Of a stretch of DNA of 64,000 nt, positions 12,820 to 25,534 are shown in pieces. The translations under genes were made by a program, and so were the position numbers. The notes under the pieces are model-generated. The model saw only the letters and a program-made list of their open reading frames with translations. It did not search any database and was not told the DNA's origin. This DNA comes from Colius striatus (taxonomy: Eukaryota; Chordata; Aves; Coliiformes; Coliidae): positions 4,658,513 through 4,722,512 of the forward strand of contig NC_084781.1 in the NCBI RefSeq assembly GCF_028858725.1. The letters run 5' to 3'. How positions within the stretch are numbered: position 1 is the stretch's first letter; every line of letters starts with the position of its first letter.

Positions 12820-15800
12820 ATGGAGAGTTCCACCTTTACCTGCCCTGTGCCCACACAGCCACGGGGCTCCTCAGCTGCATGCACAAACCACACACGCTGC
12901 ATCACTCCCCTGCACGTTCTCCTGGCAGAATCCCACAGAGCACCTTGCTGACATCACTGGGGAATGATTTGCTCAGGTTTTTCCTTTTTCACATGCTTGT
13001 AATGCTCAAGTCTGAGATATACCCTGACTGCTGCTACAGTGGCCAAACTGCTGGCACACCCAAATCCAGCAGCCTTGTCTCTTTAATTCCTCCAAACCTT
13101 TAGCAGCAAAGGCAAACCCCTTCTGTGACATGCTTGCTCTCTCTAACCCAGCTCTGATCTATTTCCACCACCAAATCATTAAAGATAATAAATAAGCCCA
13201 GCCTCAGCATGAAGAACCTTCACATAATCACCTATCTTATGCTCCAATCAGCACTCCTCCATTACACTTCTATTTTCTACAGCTTAACTTGGAAAACCAG
13301 CACCGAACTCTGCAACTTACCCTACAGCTATTTATTGCCCACGTTCTGTTATTAAATTAGGTCCACTGGTACATTTTCAGTTCCCATTTCATCAGCCTTC
13401 CAAACAGCAAGCAGCAGTGGGAAGGCAGGCTTCCCTATTACGTACCCCTTCACATAAGCTACGGTGATCTCATCCCCCAAGGTTAGACCCATCCAGACAG
13501 CTGAGTGATGATTAGGCCCTCCTGGCTGGCACAGAGCAGAAGCAAATTCACCTGGTTGATACCCTCTTCCTCGAGTTTCATTTCTGTAGAGGCATCATGC
13601 AGCAAAACTGCTCCTGCTGTACCTGGCCATTCCCTTTGACTGCTTGGGTGCCCACCTCAGCAACTTCCAGCAAGGAGGAAGAATCCTCCCTTTCACATTA
13701 ACACCTGCTGCTATTTCACACTTTACTTCCTTCAGGCCCTCCCAGTTCTACTGATTTACTATACACAGGTTTTTTTCCTTTGGTCCATTTAAACAATCCA
13801 ATCACTGCTAATTTGCTGCAAATGGTGATTTCCTCAGCATCCTGGTTCAGAGAAATAACTCCTCTTTTCCTCCAGCCCACTGTTCTCTCTGCCACAGCTC
13901 CCTGTAGCTCCTGGCACTGAGGCAGCCTCCAGTCAGTGCTGCCCTTGGAGACACGTCAGCATCCTGCAGTTGCTTAGCTGGATGCCACCTACGCACCGCT
14001 GCATCCAGGAGAGGGGACTTGTCCCAACACCAGCAAGGTCTCCCAGGGAGGCAGAGCAACGAGCAAAGCACAGCACAACATTACAGCTGACTAGCATATC
14101 CAGCTCACCTCATTTGGCATATAGAGAGAAGCTGGTGTCAAAAGAGCTCCATAAATCACAGCTAAGTCTCCTTTATCATCTCTCTTGTAAGGCACCTGCA
14201 GGCACAGGGCTGAGGAGTACCCAAGGAGCCCCACGCTCACTTCTTTAATTACATTAGCTCCTATTGACACCAGCTGAGCTTTTTAAGGTACAAGAAACAT
14301 ACATTTGCCCTGATAGCTTTCTAACCACTTGAAGCTTGCCAAGCTCTGTTCTACCCATCAGCCACTCACTGTTGACCAGCATGGAAATGACTCTGTTCAT
14401 GCTGGTCCTCACTATATTTTCTTCCATCCTCATAAAAATTTACTGCCGCAGCCACCTCCATCTACTGTAGCACACTAAGTCACCAGAACTTTTCTCTGAG
14501 GAGAGCCCATATCAGGGTCAATAGTTCCCTTGACAGGGCACAGTCAGACAAACTGGAGTTTGCCATCTCCTGTGCACAGTGATAACTCTGCAGCAGTACC
14601 ACAATTCCTTTTCTGTACAGAGCTGAAAGCCCAGTTTCCCATTCTTGTATGTTTCCATCACGGAGTTGCTAATATCCCATTGATTTCTCTGTATCGTTCC
14701 CTCAAGTCTATGAAACACCCTTCAAGCACTTCTCATCTTGTTAGAGCATGGTTTCAATATATTCCTCCTATGCAAGCAGCAAGAAGCTCCTTGTATGAAC
14801 AGATACCTCAGCCTTGTACATGCTGTCCTGAAAGCCCCTTGCCCAGAGCAGAAAACATTTCTGAGTAGACTCGTGAAACTTTTGTCTCACCTTCTGTCTG
14901 GCTGAAATATAAATAAAACCTTACCCTAACAAGCCCTGTGCACGAAGATCTCCTCATAAAGCCGGCAAGAATCAATATCCACAACCCAGGCATATCAGCA
15001 AGTCTTTAAAAAGGGCAAGACACCGACCATCTGTGCGTGGTTAGTCGCAACTGAATACGGAATAAAGCTTAAACTATCTTCAAAGACAATCAAGTTTCTT
15101 GGTTGGGAGAGCTCTCTGTCTATATGGCCCCGTGGCATCTAAGCATGTATCTGCACCTTCCCAGGCCTTCATCACTTGTATCACTATGCTCTTCCTCTCT
15201 CCTGCTTTTCCCTCCTCTGACACAAGAGTCCATCCTTCCATCCACCCACCCACGCAGGCTCAAGCATCACTCGCTCTGCATACATACGCAGTAAACACAC
15301 AGCTTCTCTTCCAACCAAAGGCCCTTCCTGGGTCTGCTCTGGCCCTATCACACATGCAAACCCAGCTGCTTCTCACAGAGCAAGAGGAATCTAAAACAAC
15401 GTGATCCAAGCAGCTGCTGTGGCAGAAAGCAAAGATCCTACATTGCAGTCAGATGCTCTCACACTAGAACCTGTGCCATCAGACACGCTCCAGCTGAGGA
15501 TCTTTCCCCAGTCCTGGATGAGTTTTAAGTTCACTCACTGCTTTTCCATCAAGCAAATCAGTGTGAGCACACACACATACAGTGGGACTTCCTGACACTC
15601 GTCAGCTTTCACGATAGTTTAGAAGCAGCACTGCACATACCTGCCTTACTGTTCCTTTGATGAGCTCTCTGAAGACCAGCTCCCTCGAATCATTTACCAT
15701 TCACCCACAGATTGCTGCATGCTCCTTGGCATCTGGGTACTTAAGCCTTTGCCAGCCCACATGACTCTTTGGCTTATTTTCCTTGCACAGCTTGCAAAAG

Positions 15801-17399
15801 AAATCTCCAGCATGAAACTTGCAGGCAGCCACAGCACAGTCTCTGTGTCTCTCAGAACCACAGGCACCTGCTCTAAAACCCCTCATTTAGAGCCAACCTT
15901 TCACAGCTGACTCTTCTCAGGGAGACATTAGTGCCTTTACCAGCCTTCCTGTCTCCCCACCTTACCAAGCAGGACACTGGGAGATACACTGGCCTGCCTC
16001 CACTCACAGTCCTTCATTTTGGGGTTCGTGTTCCTCAAGCACACGGCTCCCACCACCAGGAGCAGAAGCACCATCTTTACAGGAGCCTGCACATAATGGG
16101 TTAAGTGAAATGACCATTTAAAAAGAAAAAAAAACCAAAAACCCTTCTCCTTTGCTGTGCTGATGCTCTAAACCATCTTTCTGCTCAGCACAAGCTATCA
16201 GCTCTCTCTTCCCCACCATCCTCGGTACAGGTTTCTTGTCTCAGGGTGTTAATTCATGCCAGACGTGTGGAAAAGAAGCACCTACAACCACAGCAACTTC
16301 CCAACTTCTGGCTTTACTAATCAGGCTCAGCCCCAAAATGGAAACCAAAGAGAAAGGTTCACTCACCATCTCTATCACTACCCAGATGGTTCCCTTCAAA
16401 TACAGCTTAATACAGGCAAACACTAAAGCTGACTTGCATCGAGACACTTTAAAAATGCCTTGGCACAGCAGCAGCCTCACTGCAGATTATTCTCACAGAG
16501 CACACTTCTACCCCTATGCAAAATGAATAAAGCATGGCAGAAAAGCACCGAGTACAGCCAGCATCCACCTCCTACCTGGGAGCACACACGTCCCACCGCC
16601 CAGGACCGGTGGCAGAAGCAGCCGCTGAGTGCTGCCGGCAGCTCTAGGGAAGCGCCAGTGACTCCACGGGGACACACTCCCGCTCTGCCATGCTGTAAGA
16701 CCCTCAGCTCTGTGCTCAGGAAAGCATCTAACTGCAGCGGTCACATCTAGCCGGGATGTTGCTGCTCAGCGTCTTCTCAGAGAAAAGGCTGTCTCGCCTC
16801 GGAAAGACAAAAGGACTGGTTGCTGCTGGGGGCAAGCAGAGGAATCTGCAGCGGCGTGGGGCAGCCAGTGCTCGCTGCAGGAATGCTCTCAGGATGCGGT
16901 GGCAGAGCCACCCCTCAGCATCTCCGGCCACTGAAGTCCCCCAGCGAGGCAGGGGCAGCTCAGAATCATCCAGCAGGTGTGAGAGATGAAGCAATCCACA
17001 ACCCACATGTGTGTTAGGTTAACTTTCCCAAGGGTCGCAACCTTGAGATCTCAAACCTACCAGGCTGGGAAAGAAACCAACCTGACAGATGATGAGAACC
17101 AAACAGCACTTCAGCACCTCTTACCTATGCAGAGCTCCCAGTCAGAGCCGCAGAGTTTATTCATAAATAACACTGAATAAAGTTGGGCCTAGGAAGAGGT
17201 TTCTGCATGGAGTTTCCCCCCCATTGCCCAGGATCAGCACTGCTTGTTCATTACAGGAGAGTCTGTGTCAGCATCCAACCTGCACGTCTGTGCACACAAG
17301 CGGCAGCTCCTATAGTCTGAGACAAATTCTTTACAAGCCTCATTCCACTGAAACGCATTCCAGAACAACGAACCCTTTCCTTTCCCATCTAAAGCCTGA
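12820..17399. other. No gene recognised; non-coding stretch grading into CpG-island shore
   Basis: No coding exon is supported. Open frames near 16.5-17.0 kb lack similarity to anything I recognise and sit where CpG density begins to rise. A perfect inverted repeat is at 14,374-14,407. Confidence 0.5.
14374..14407. repeat. Perfect inverted repeat, 10 bp arms
   Basis: GACCAGCATG (14,374-14,383) and CATGCTGGTC (14,398-14,407) are exact reverse complements with a 14 base loop. It may form a hairpin, but a chance occurrence is also reasonable in 64 kb. Confidence 0.9.
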
Positions 17400-18360
17400 G
17401 AAAAATACCCGTTAGGCAGCATTCTGCTCGCTGCCTGTGACTGTAGCAGTCAGGCTGACAATACAGCAACGCACAAGTACCGGGGAGCATCCATTCCGGC
17501 CCCGCTGCTCCTCTCCCGTACGGCTGCCCACCGCACGCTTCAGACACCTCGGGAACCGTCCCCAGCTGATCCGGAGGAGTTGCAGCCGTGCAGAGCCTCC
17601 CCGTCCCCTCACTCCTTGAACTCCTCAAAACTGCTGTGTGGTATTTTGCAACTCGCTAAAAAAACACCGCGGCCGCCACAACCACCCCCCCCGCGCCCGA
17701 GGGCTGGCAGCAAAGTCCTTCAGCAAGCGCTGCCGAGAGCCCGGGCGGACAGGGACTGCTGCACCCAGAGGCCGGGCAGCATCGCGGCCCCGGATCGCAC
17801 CTCGCTGCCAGGGGCTGGGGCTGCTCGGGGCGGGCGGCAGCTGCCGGCGGCTCTCCCCGGCTCCCGGAGCAAGGCGGCGAGGCCGGGGCCAGCATCCCGC
17901 GGGGGACACCGGCGGCGCTCCCGGCCCCGGGGAGCGATACCGGCCCCGGGGAACGCTGCCTCCGGACCGGCGACGCCCCCCCGCAGCTTCCCCCTGGGCT
18001 CGACGCCACCCTCCCAAGCGGCGCGGACCCACCCCCCACCCCCACTCGCCCGGGCGGTTCCTACCTGCTCCCGGCGGCTCCGGCCCGGGCCGGGCTGTGC
18101 CCGTGGCGGCTCCGCTCCGCTCCAGCCCCGGCTCCAGCCCCCGGCGGCGCGCGGCGGCACTGCAGGGGCGGGCGGCGGGTGCGTGAGGCGGCGCGCGCCG
18201 CGGTCGGCACGCGGCGTGAGGGAGGGGGCGGCGCGCGAGGGGCGGCGCGCGCCCGGCCGGGCTGAGGGGGCACGGGGAGGTGACAGGAGCCGGGGGACAA
18301 CGGTGGGAGGGCACGGAGCACGCTGCAGAGCGGCGCTGGCCGCTTCAGCAAGGCACGTTG
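17400..18360. promoter_or_regulatory. CpG island, likely promoter of a minus-strand gene
   Basis: The densest part is 17,640-18,360, with very high G+C and abundant CpG in contrast with the AT-rich flanks. It contains GGGCGG (Sp1-type) boxes near 17,830 and 18,167. Long overlapping open frames on all strands here arise from GC richness and are not recognised proteins. A minus-strand splice donor lies at 18,065. Gene order in vertebrates, ARHGEF12 then GRIK4 on the same strand, makes the GRIK4 promoter the leading interpretation (inference). A divergent plus-strand non-coding transcript is also possible. Confidence 0.8.
18065..18350 (-). other. Putative non-coding first exon, possibly GRIK4 exon 1
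   Basis: On the minus strand the CpG island contains GAGCAG|GTAGGA, a strong donor whose last exonic base is 18,065. A transcription start somewhere in 18,150-18,350 would give a GC-rich 5' UTR exon, with the first intron running towards position 1 and out of the window. No ATG-led conserved peptide is visible, in keeping with a non-coding first exon. GRIK4 (kainate receptor subunit GluK4) is proposed from synteny only. Confidence 0.45.
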
Positions 18361-21300
18361 GATTTTGGGAAAGGCCCTGCCTTCTCCCGCCCGCTGCCCG
18401 ATATCCTTAAATGCTGCCTCCTCCGAGCCAGGGCGCTGACCGTCCCGTGTCCTCTCCTCCGCTGCCCCAGAAGGACAGACAGCGATTTACTTCTACCCAT
18501 AGCCCCTACCATCTTTATACGAGATGCCAGTCTCCTCCTGGTGGCCTGAGCAGTCAGGTGTGCTGCGCCAGAGGGAAACGGGCAGGAACGGGACAAACGT
18601 GGGCTGGCCTCGAGCATGAGGCTGAGGGATGCAGGCTCAGACGGTCGGTTCTCTCTCTGTAACGCTCCAGCCCTCTGAGCTACGCGGCAGTTTTGTGTTC
18701 CTGTTTGTTTTTAATAGCAAGAAAAGCACAGCTTTTAAACCATCAATTAACTGAACTCTTGCGTGAGCGGCAATGACCTATCCTTTGACAGAAATTCATC
18801 TTTCCCTCCTGCTGAGAAGAAATAAGCTGGAGGAGAAGAATCAGCTTCACAGAAGAGAGGGAAAAAAAGGGAGAAATGCCTTTGCTCCAGAGACAAATTA
18901 CTCATAAGATCCATAGGTAACAGGCACAGGGTGCTCTGAGCTCATCCCTTTTACACATCATTTCCCTTAAGACAACAGCTACAAGTCAATCGCTTTGTGA
19001 ATGATCCCTGCGCCTTTGCACCAGTGACCCTGCCCAACAGGCCATTCCAAGCATTTATTACTGTTTTCTGGGCTGCATTTGCTTTTAATTTACAACTGTG
19101 GCCCTCAAGGTCCAGAATCACAAGGGTCTGGGCTGCATGGGGCTGTGCGTCCTGCACACGCCTGGGCAGAGGCAGGGGGCACTGAGGGGCTGGGGGACAG
19201 ACCTTCTTTCCTCCTCCTCTGCTCTTGAAAAGCTCAGGCCCTCCTGCTGCAAGTCTCATGGCTAAGTTTGAATAAAAATATCTGGATTTCAATTGTTTCC
19301 AACTTCATTTGCTTTCTCCAGACTCTGAGACAACTGTGTTTCAGTAAAACCTTTTGGGATCTTTGTGCTTGAGATCATTCAGCAAGGGAAGGAACAGGGT
19401 AGAAACTCTGCAAATAAACCTGGTTTGGAAATAAAAAGGACTGTAAGAGAGAGGTTTTGAAACTCCCTTCTGAGCCAAAGTGGGGAGCCATCCAGCTAGT
19501 TTTAAAATAAGAGTTGGTAACTTTATGAATGAGGTTGTCTGACAGCTGCCCGTGAAAGCAAGGGAGCTTGATGACCTGGAAAACACTGTTTGTGGAAGGA
19601 ACTGTTGTTGTTCTAAGACTATAAATCCAAAGATTATGGAGGGTTTGGGATCCTGCTTAAACTGAAGGGTACAGAAAGATGGGGAAGAGACACACTTCAG
19701 AAAGTCAGAGGGGGAGCATCAGTCCTGGGCACTCAGGACCAAAAGTCCCTCTAGGGTGCTCAGGGCAGAGCCCTTCACCAACCAGCCCTGAAAGCTCTTT
19801 CTCTGGGAGCCATTGCTCTGATGCTCCCTAAGGTCAGCAAGGCGGAAGGGGATAAAAATCAGATGGTCTTAGGAGACAAGTTAATTGTCCAAAACAAACT
19901 CAAACCAATAGCTGTACTACTGCAGACCCAACTCAATCCAGACCAAACCATGCTTTCCCCTGCAGCAGCTTTCCCAGCCAGCCATGCATACGGATCAGGC
20001 TGCCCTTGTTTTCATAAACAACAGGCTGCTTGTTCTGTGGAATAATCCAACGTCTGCAGATCCAAACATCTGGGGGAGATAGCCACCATTAGTAAGCACA
20101 CTGCTTACCTCATGGCTTGTTATAGTTGTAAGCAATTAAATTCTCTTTTCCCTCTCAGTTGCTCCGAGAGGGGCCCTGATCTCAAACTGACGTGAGGTTG
20201 AGTTGTGAATCATTTAAACAACTGCTACATTTATCTTCATAGGTGTCTGTATTTCAGCAGAGAGTAAATAACAGTACCACTGTAACAAAAAGTCAGCCGA
20301 GTGCATGAAGTACTGAGAGATTGCTGAGGATGAAAGACATTGCAAAAGGCAAGAGTAATCATTTCACTGAGATACAACTAAATAAATCCATTATGTATGT
20401 GCCAGATTTCTTCTTCAAGGTCCATAACAACTTTCTACTGGTAATAGAACACGTCCAAATTAGATAATTTTATAGATAAGAACAGCTTTGGAGGAACCGG
20501 GGAGCGGAATAAGTATCGTGTGGTAGTTACATAAAAAAGCCCATCTAATTATGTGTATATATTTAGATGGCTCAAAGAAGTTAGTAGGATGAGTTAGATA
20601 AATAAGGAAGGTTTCGTGGAACAGTTTGTTTGCTTTCCTTTTCATCCAAAAGAAAACGTGTGAATTTTAAAGAGACAGAAGCCAGCGACGGCATCGACGG
20701 CCCTGGTGCAAAATCTGGGGGGAATAACTAGTGATCCCATCTGAAAAGGCAGCTCCACATCCTGTGTTGTACAACAGGGATGGGACAAAGAGGGCTGGAG
20801 CAATGGCATGGCTTCAGTCAGGTCACACAGGCTCAGAACTAAACCCAGGCCATCTTTAGTGACAGCCCTGTGCTTTCACAAGGACATCTGTCCTCTTCAG
20901 ACTGCCATAAACATTGGACTGATTATTTGCAAAGTGTCTTCACTCCAACCTCAGCTTTCCTTGCTTTTTAGTGTTCTCTCCCTCGTAATTACTGTGATCA
21001 AAGCATGTTTTCTCCCGTTAAGTATTCCATTCACACACCAAAGGAAAAATAAAAGCAGTCATTTAAAAAGCAAGGCCAAAAAAACCCAACCAAAAAAAGA
21101 GCCACCCACAAACCCCCCATCTCTTTGAAATGTGGTGAAAGCAAAAGATTCAGACGCTTTCAGGTGAGAAATAATTAAGAAGAGGGGAGTAATGAAGAAT
21201 GAAGCTGACTTCAAGAGATCTCATCAGCAGGTTGCTCCAAGGACTAAAGGGCATGCACAGCAGGACACGGACCAGGCAGCTCTACAAGCAACTTCTTGTG

Positions 21301-22476
21301 TTGTGTAGTAAACAAATGGCAGAACTACTGGAGGAAAGGGAAGACATCTCTTCTGCTCAGTGATGTCTAATTAGACTTCAGCTGTAAAAGGAGATGGTAG
21401 CAGGAGAAGGAGCAGAAGCCTCCAGCAGGATGTAAAAATGCAGTGAAGACCCACTGAGAAGGGTTTAATCTCATCAGCAAGATCAAAGGAAACAGGTGGA
21501 GCTGTATCAGATTCATCTTTATAAAACCAAAAAGAAAGCCTTCCTTCAAACTGCAGCTGACAAAAGGCGAACACAAAGCTTTCTCCTTTCTCTGCTAATT
21601 CAGAACAGAGATGTTGTTTTAGCACCAGAAGTGGGATCTGAATTGAAGTTTCAAGAGACAGGAGGAAGATGTGCTCATTAATATCCTCATATAACAATAA
21701 CCTCAGATAATATGAATTATTGCAAAACCTCCAGAGAGCTGATAGAAATGTAGATTTACTCTCCCATCCATGGAGCTCCACTTAATACAGTTTATTCAGC
21801 AGCACTGAGTAAATATCAACAAGAAGGTTAAAATATTGATCAAGGAAAATACTTCACACTGAATAAGCTGCAGACATCTGGAAACAAACAAACTGGTGCA
21901 AGAAAGCAGCAGAGATATTTTGGGCATTTTATTTTGCCAAAAGCCTAGCTGATGATTTGCAGCTGTAATCTCCCATCTGGTGAGGAAGAAGGGGAGAAAT
22001 AGATGCTCCCTGAAAAAAACTGTATATGGAGAAATGCAGGAGAAATCTGTATGGTCATCTCAAGCAAGGAACACACTTCTCCCAGAACTATTTTTCTGAG
22101 AAGTGGGCAAATCAGTTAATGGGGCTGGAAACCAATTTGCAACGCTGCCAGCTCTGCAGAGCAGCTCTTGCACACTGGCAGCCCTGTTCTCCTACTTTAT
22201 GGCATCTCTTTCTGTCTGGGCAGAACTGCTCCAACTTTTTCAGTCTATGGCTGAAAGCTGTATCAAAACTTTTGGCTGCCTAAGCATCTCCTTCAGGAGC
22301 AGCCCTGACCCTCTTGTGTAACTAAGAGGTGTCTAAAAAGTTCTGAAGATTCGTTAAGCCAACATCCCAACAGAGACATATGCTGGGTATCAATCCCAGG
22401 CTGTATCATTACACTTGTATGCTTCCCATCTAAAGATCACATTACACTTAAAGCATCATCCAAGCTTTTATCTTAA

Positions 22477-22532
22477 CAGAATCACAGAATGGTAGGGGTT
22501 GGAAGGGATCATCTGGTCCAAATCCCCATCTT
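22477..22532 (-). mobile_element. CR1 LINE 3'-end fragment
   Basis: The plus strand reads AGAATCACAGAATGGTAGG then GGTTGGAAGGGATCATCTGG, the reverse complement of the CR1 3' terminus (which ends in an ATTCTG-type repeat). Only the terminal 50-60 bases can be recognised. Confidence 0.8.
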
Positions 22533-23408
22533 CTGTGAGCTGTGCCCTCCCTGGGCCCATTTCTCTGGTGACAGATGTACTTCCATGATAATCAGACCAA
22601 CTGGCAAAGAATATATGCCAGGGACTGGACAACTTCCATTTCATACCAACCTTCAGAAATAGTTTGGAAGAAAAACAACAATAATCTAAAATCTACTGAT
22701 GAATTGATTAAAAAAGAAAGGTAATTTCTAGACATTCTTCAGCAAATTCCAAAGCCATCATTGCCAAAAGATGTTTCCTGCAACAAAACAGTCACCTTTT
22801 GTCATTTGGGGGTTGGTGATGGGTGACACAACTGCTATCTCAATTGCTCAAAGACCATGGAATCACTGGGTGTGCAAGCAACAGTGGCAAGTACCTCTAG
22901 GTGACTACCCCTAACCTGGATAAAGACTAGGAGAGACGTTTCACAAACAAGACTGGAAGGTGAACAGCACAGGACAGGCATTACAGACATTACACCTCAG
23001 GATCCCAAAACATGTTGCAACTTCACTTAAGACTCCAAGCTCTCTGGCCCAGAAACTGGTGTGGCAGAGTCCGTGCCACAGTGAGTTCCTCAGTCCCAGC
23101 CAGAACTGTCAGGCATTACCACATCAGATGTATTCAGGCACAAGTGTTACCAAACACAGCAACCTTTCTGTGAGCTAGGTTACTTAGCCACACTACTTCA
23201 AATAAAATCACCCAAACAGGACACAAAGCCATCTGAAATAAGACTGAATCCTCTCTTGGGTCTTCCTTCCCCATCTATGGCAGAGATTCACTCCATGATT
23301 GTGCATGTGGAGGAGTCCTAAAAGACGCAGTTTGCTTCAGTCCCACCCCTAGCAGGGATGCAAGTGCACAGGCTGCAGAAGACACAGAGCTCAGATTTGT
23401 CTGAGTTG

Positions 23409-23428
23409 TTTATTTTGAGTCATTTATT
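23409..23428 (-). terminator. Paired AATAAA signals, possible distal poly(A) site
   Basis: The minus strand has AATAAA at 23,423-23,428 and at 23,409-23,414. A T/G-rich stretch (TGTGTCTTCTG) follows within 40 bases, as expected downstream of a cleavage site. This could be the distal end of ARHGEF12 transcripts. Confidence 0.35.
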
Positions 23429-25528
23429 TACAGCAGCGCAGTAAAGGGAATATATAAAGTAACGTTTAAATAGGCAAAACACGAACAGCATCATTAGGAA
23501 AGCATAATAGAGCTCAGATTACCAATTATAATAAAGCAATCTCTCAAGGAGCTTCACATACACACTACAGGAGGGGAAAAAATTAAAAAGGACTCTCAGC
23601 TTTCAGAAATGTACCTGATTTGGTTTGTTTTCTGGTTTGGTGCTTGTTTTTTATTCATTTATTGTTATCAGCTTGTCTGTCAGAAATGTGACTGCATCAC
23701 TTCCCAGAGAAGTCAAAAGCTGCAGTCAGGACTATCACTAAATGACAGGCATTCAGGTAAAGCACCCTCTGCAGATAATACAACAAAACAGAGGCCCTGG
23801 CACAAAACTCTCAACACAGATGTTTCCTATTAAAAAATTTGCAAGTTCCCTCAGTGGCAAGTTCCAGTTTCAATTCTCTTCCAAATTTGATCCAGCAAAA
23901 GAATGGAACTGAAAAGCCTCAAGTGGTCCCAGGCACTGACAGGCAAAGCAGTGCAATCCAATCAAGTCTCTGCTAGGTGACTGTCCCCAAAGGCACTCTA
24001 CCCCATATCTTGTGAAGAGCAGGCTACTGGGCACAAGGGGAAAGATTCATCTTCCAGAAACTCTTAACTTGGTGAAGCAGAGCAGTCTAGAGAGGAAAAC
24101 AAGTGTCTTGTTCTGCTGCACACATCACTTCACACACGCGGTCTTTGAGAACACTCCAGAGAAACCAGTCTCAAAAAGAACTTGATGGAAGAAACCAAAC
24201 TTAGTCCAAGGTGTAAAGTTTAAATCCAAGAGACATGCAAGGAAGAGGATTCCCTCTACAAAACACAGGCAAACTATTGTTGAAGCCCAATGGACTCTGG
24301 AATTCCACCTCTAAACCGCATCTACCAATTGCAGAAACAAACAGGGTGGCCATGGGTGCACTACAGGCTGTGCTAAACACAAGCAGGATATCACTTACCA
24401 CACAGAACATCCTGAAGTGTCATCCTCAGCTTAGATCAAGTGGCAGATTTGTTTGTTTTCTTGGACTTGACGTTTTGTGCTAGTTCCTCCTTACTGCTCA
24501 ACATAGGGACATTCTTCCCTGTACAATAAAGATTGCATTTGGCAAAGAAGCAAACACCATCATCTTTTAAGAGGCAGCTCCCAAACAAGCTCTTCTGCTG
24601 CTCTTTTATTCCATGTGCTTTCTTTTGCTATGGTTTAGCATGATCCTCATTCTATTATATACCATACACAAGTACCTCTGTTAGATTACAGCCTGCTGTG
24701 TACACCAACACAGAGAAGCAAAGAAGTCCAAGTCCAGAAGGTGATGGGTGCAGAAGCATTGATTACTTACTGATCTGGAATTCAGTTCTTTCAGGAGATA
24801 CAGTTGAATAAGACTAGATATTCACTATCTCACATTGATCAGCAGAAATTTGGTCAAGGTCCTTAAACACCTGTGAAATTCTGAACACCATGCCTTCCAT
24901 AACAGAAGTTTTAAGACTCGGGCGACTCAGTAGATTTGGTTTTCTTTCCCTTTTTTCAAGGATCATCTTGCACACAGAGCTTTGGAGAAGACATACAAAA
25001 TGAGACATGCTGCCAGAAGTTCAGAAACATCCATTTCCTGCACTGCTTGTTCCCAAGGTTAGGATGGGGATGAGATATGGATGGTTAGAGTGAACTCATC
25101 AGCGAGGACCAAGGTCGCTCAAGTGGCCCAAACCTCCTCCTCTGAAACTAGCAGCAGACAGCACAGCAGGAGGGGAAACAGCGTTTGGAACTACAGGATC
25201 TTTTTAACTCAACCAGACAATTAAAGCAAAGCTTTTGCTCCCTTTGCCAGTGTGCTGGGTACAGGCAGTGCCCATGGGAGAGCATTTCCAGCTTTCTGGC
25301 AGGAGGCTCTCTCTCTCCTCAAGGAAGAGCGACCGATCAGTAAGAATTGTGTTAAACGGGAGAACTGGGGGTCCCACATTTGCAACAACAGCTTCTGAAA
25401 GGTCATTTGTACCAAATGTAAGCTTCCTGTACCAATCAAGACAGTCTGTCCTGCCAAACATTCCAGGCAATTAAAACAAAACAGTTCCCAAAAAATCCAG
25501 CAGACAAGAGTGATTTCCTTTAAGCTTA

Positions 25529-25534
25529 TTTAAT
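25529..25534 (-). terminator. Poly(A) signal candidate ATTAAA
   Basis: The minus strand reads ATTAAA here, with a second copy at 25,549-25,554. They fall in an AT-rich block about 4.6 kb after the ARHGEF12 stop. They are chosen as the likelier main site only because of the resulting UTR length, so support is weak. Confidence 0.35.

Larger units (their letters stand above)
18361..25504. other. Intergenic region between CpG island and ARHGEF12 3' end
   Basis: No coding exon is recognised on either strand. The largest open frame (136 codons, 21,371-21,781 minus) shows no family signature. It contains an A/C-rich tract near 21,075-21,115, a CR1 3' end at 22,477 and possible distal ARHGEF12 poly(A) signals at 23.4-24.6 kb, so its upper part may be transcribed as 3' UTR. 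Confidence 0.55.

Noticed and set aside
12288..12905. Open frames on both strands at 12.3-12.9 kb
   Set aside because: They coincide with a CR1 fragment and its flanking tandem repeat, in several frames and with no CR1 protein motif.
16728..17006. Overlapping frames on both strands in the CpG-island shore
   Set aside because: No domain, signal peptide or GRIK4-like sequence; likely open by composition.
17580..18410. Long open frames in the CpG island (276 codons plus strand, 229 codons minus strand)
   Set aside because: They overlap each other in several frames, are Pro/Arg/Ala/Gly-rich as expected from GC-rich DNA, and show no recognised domain or start context.
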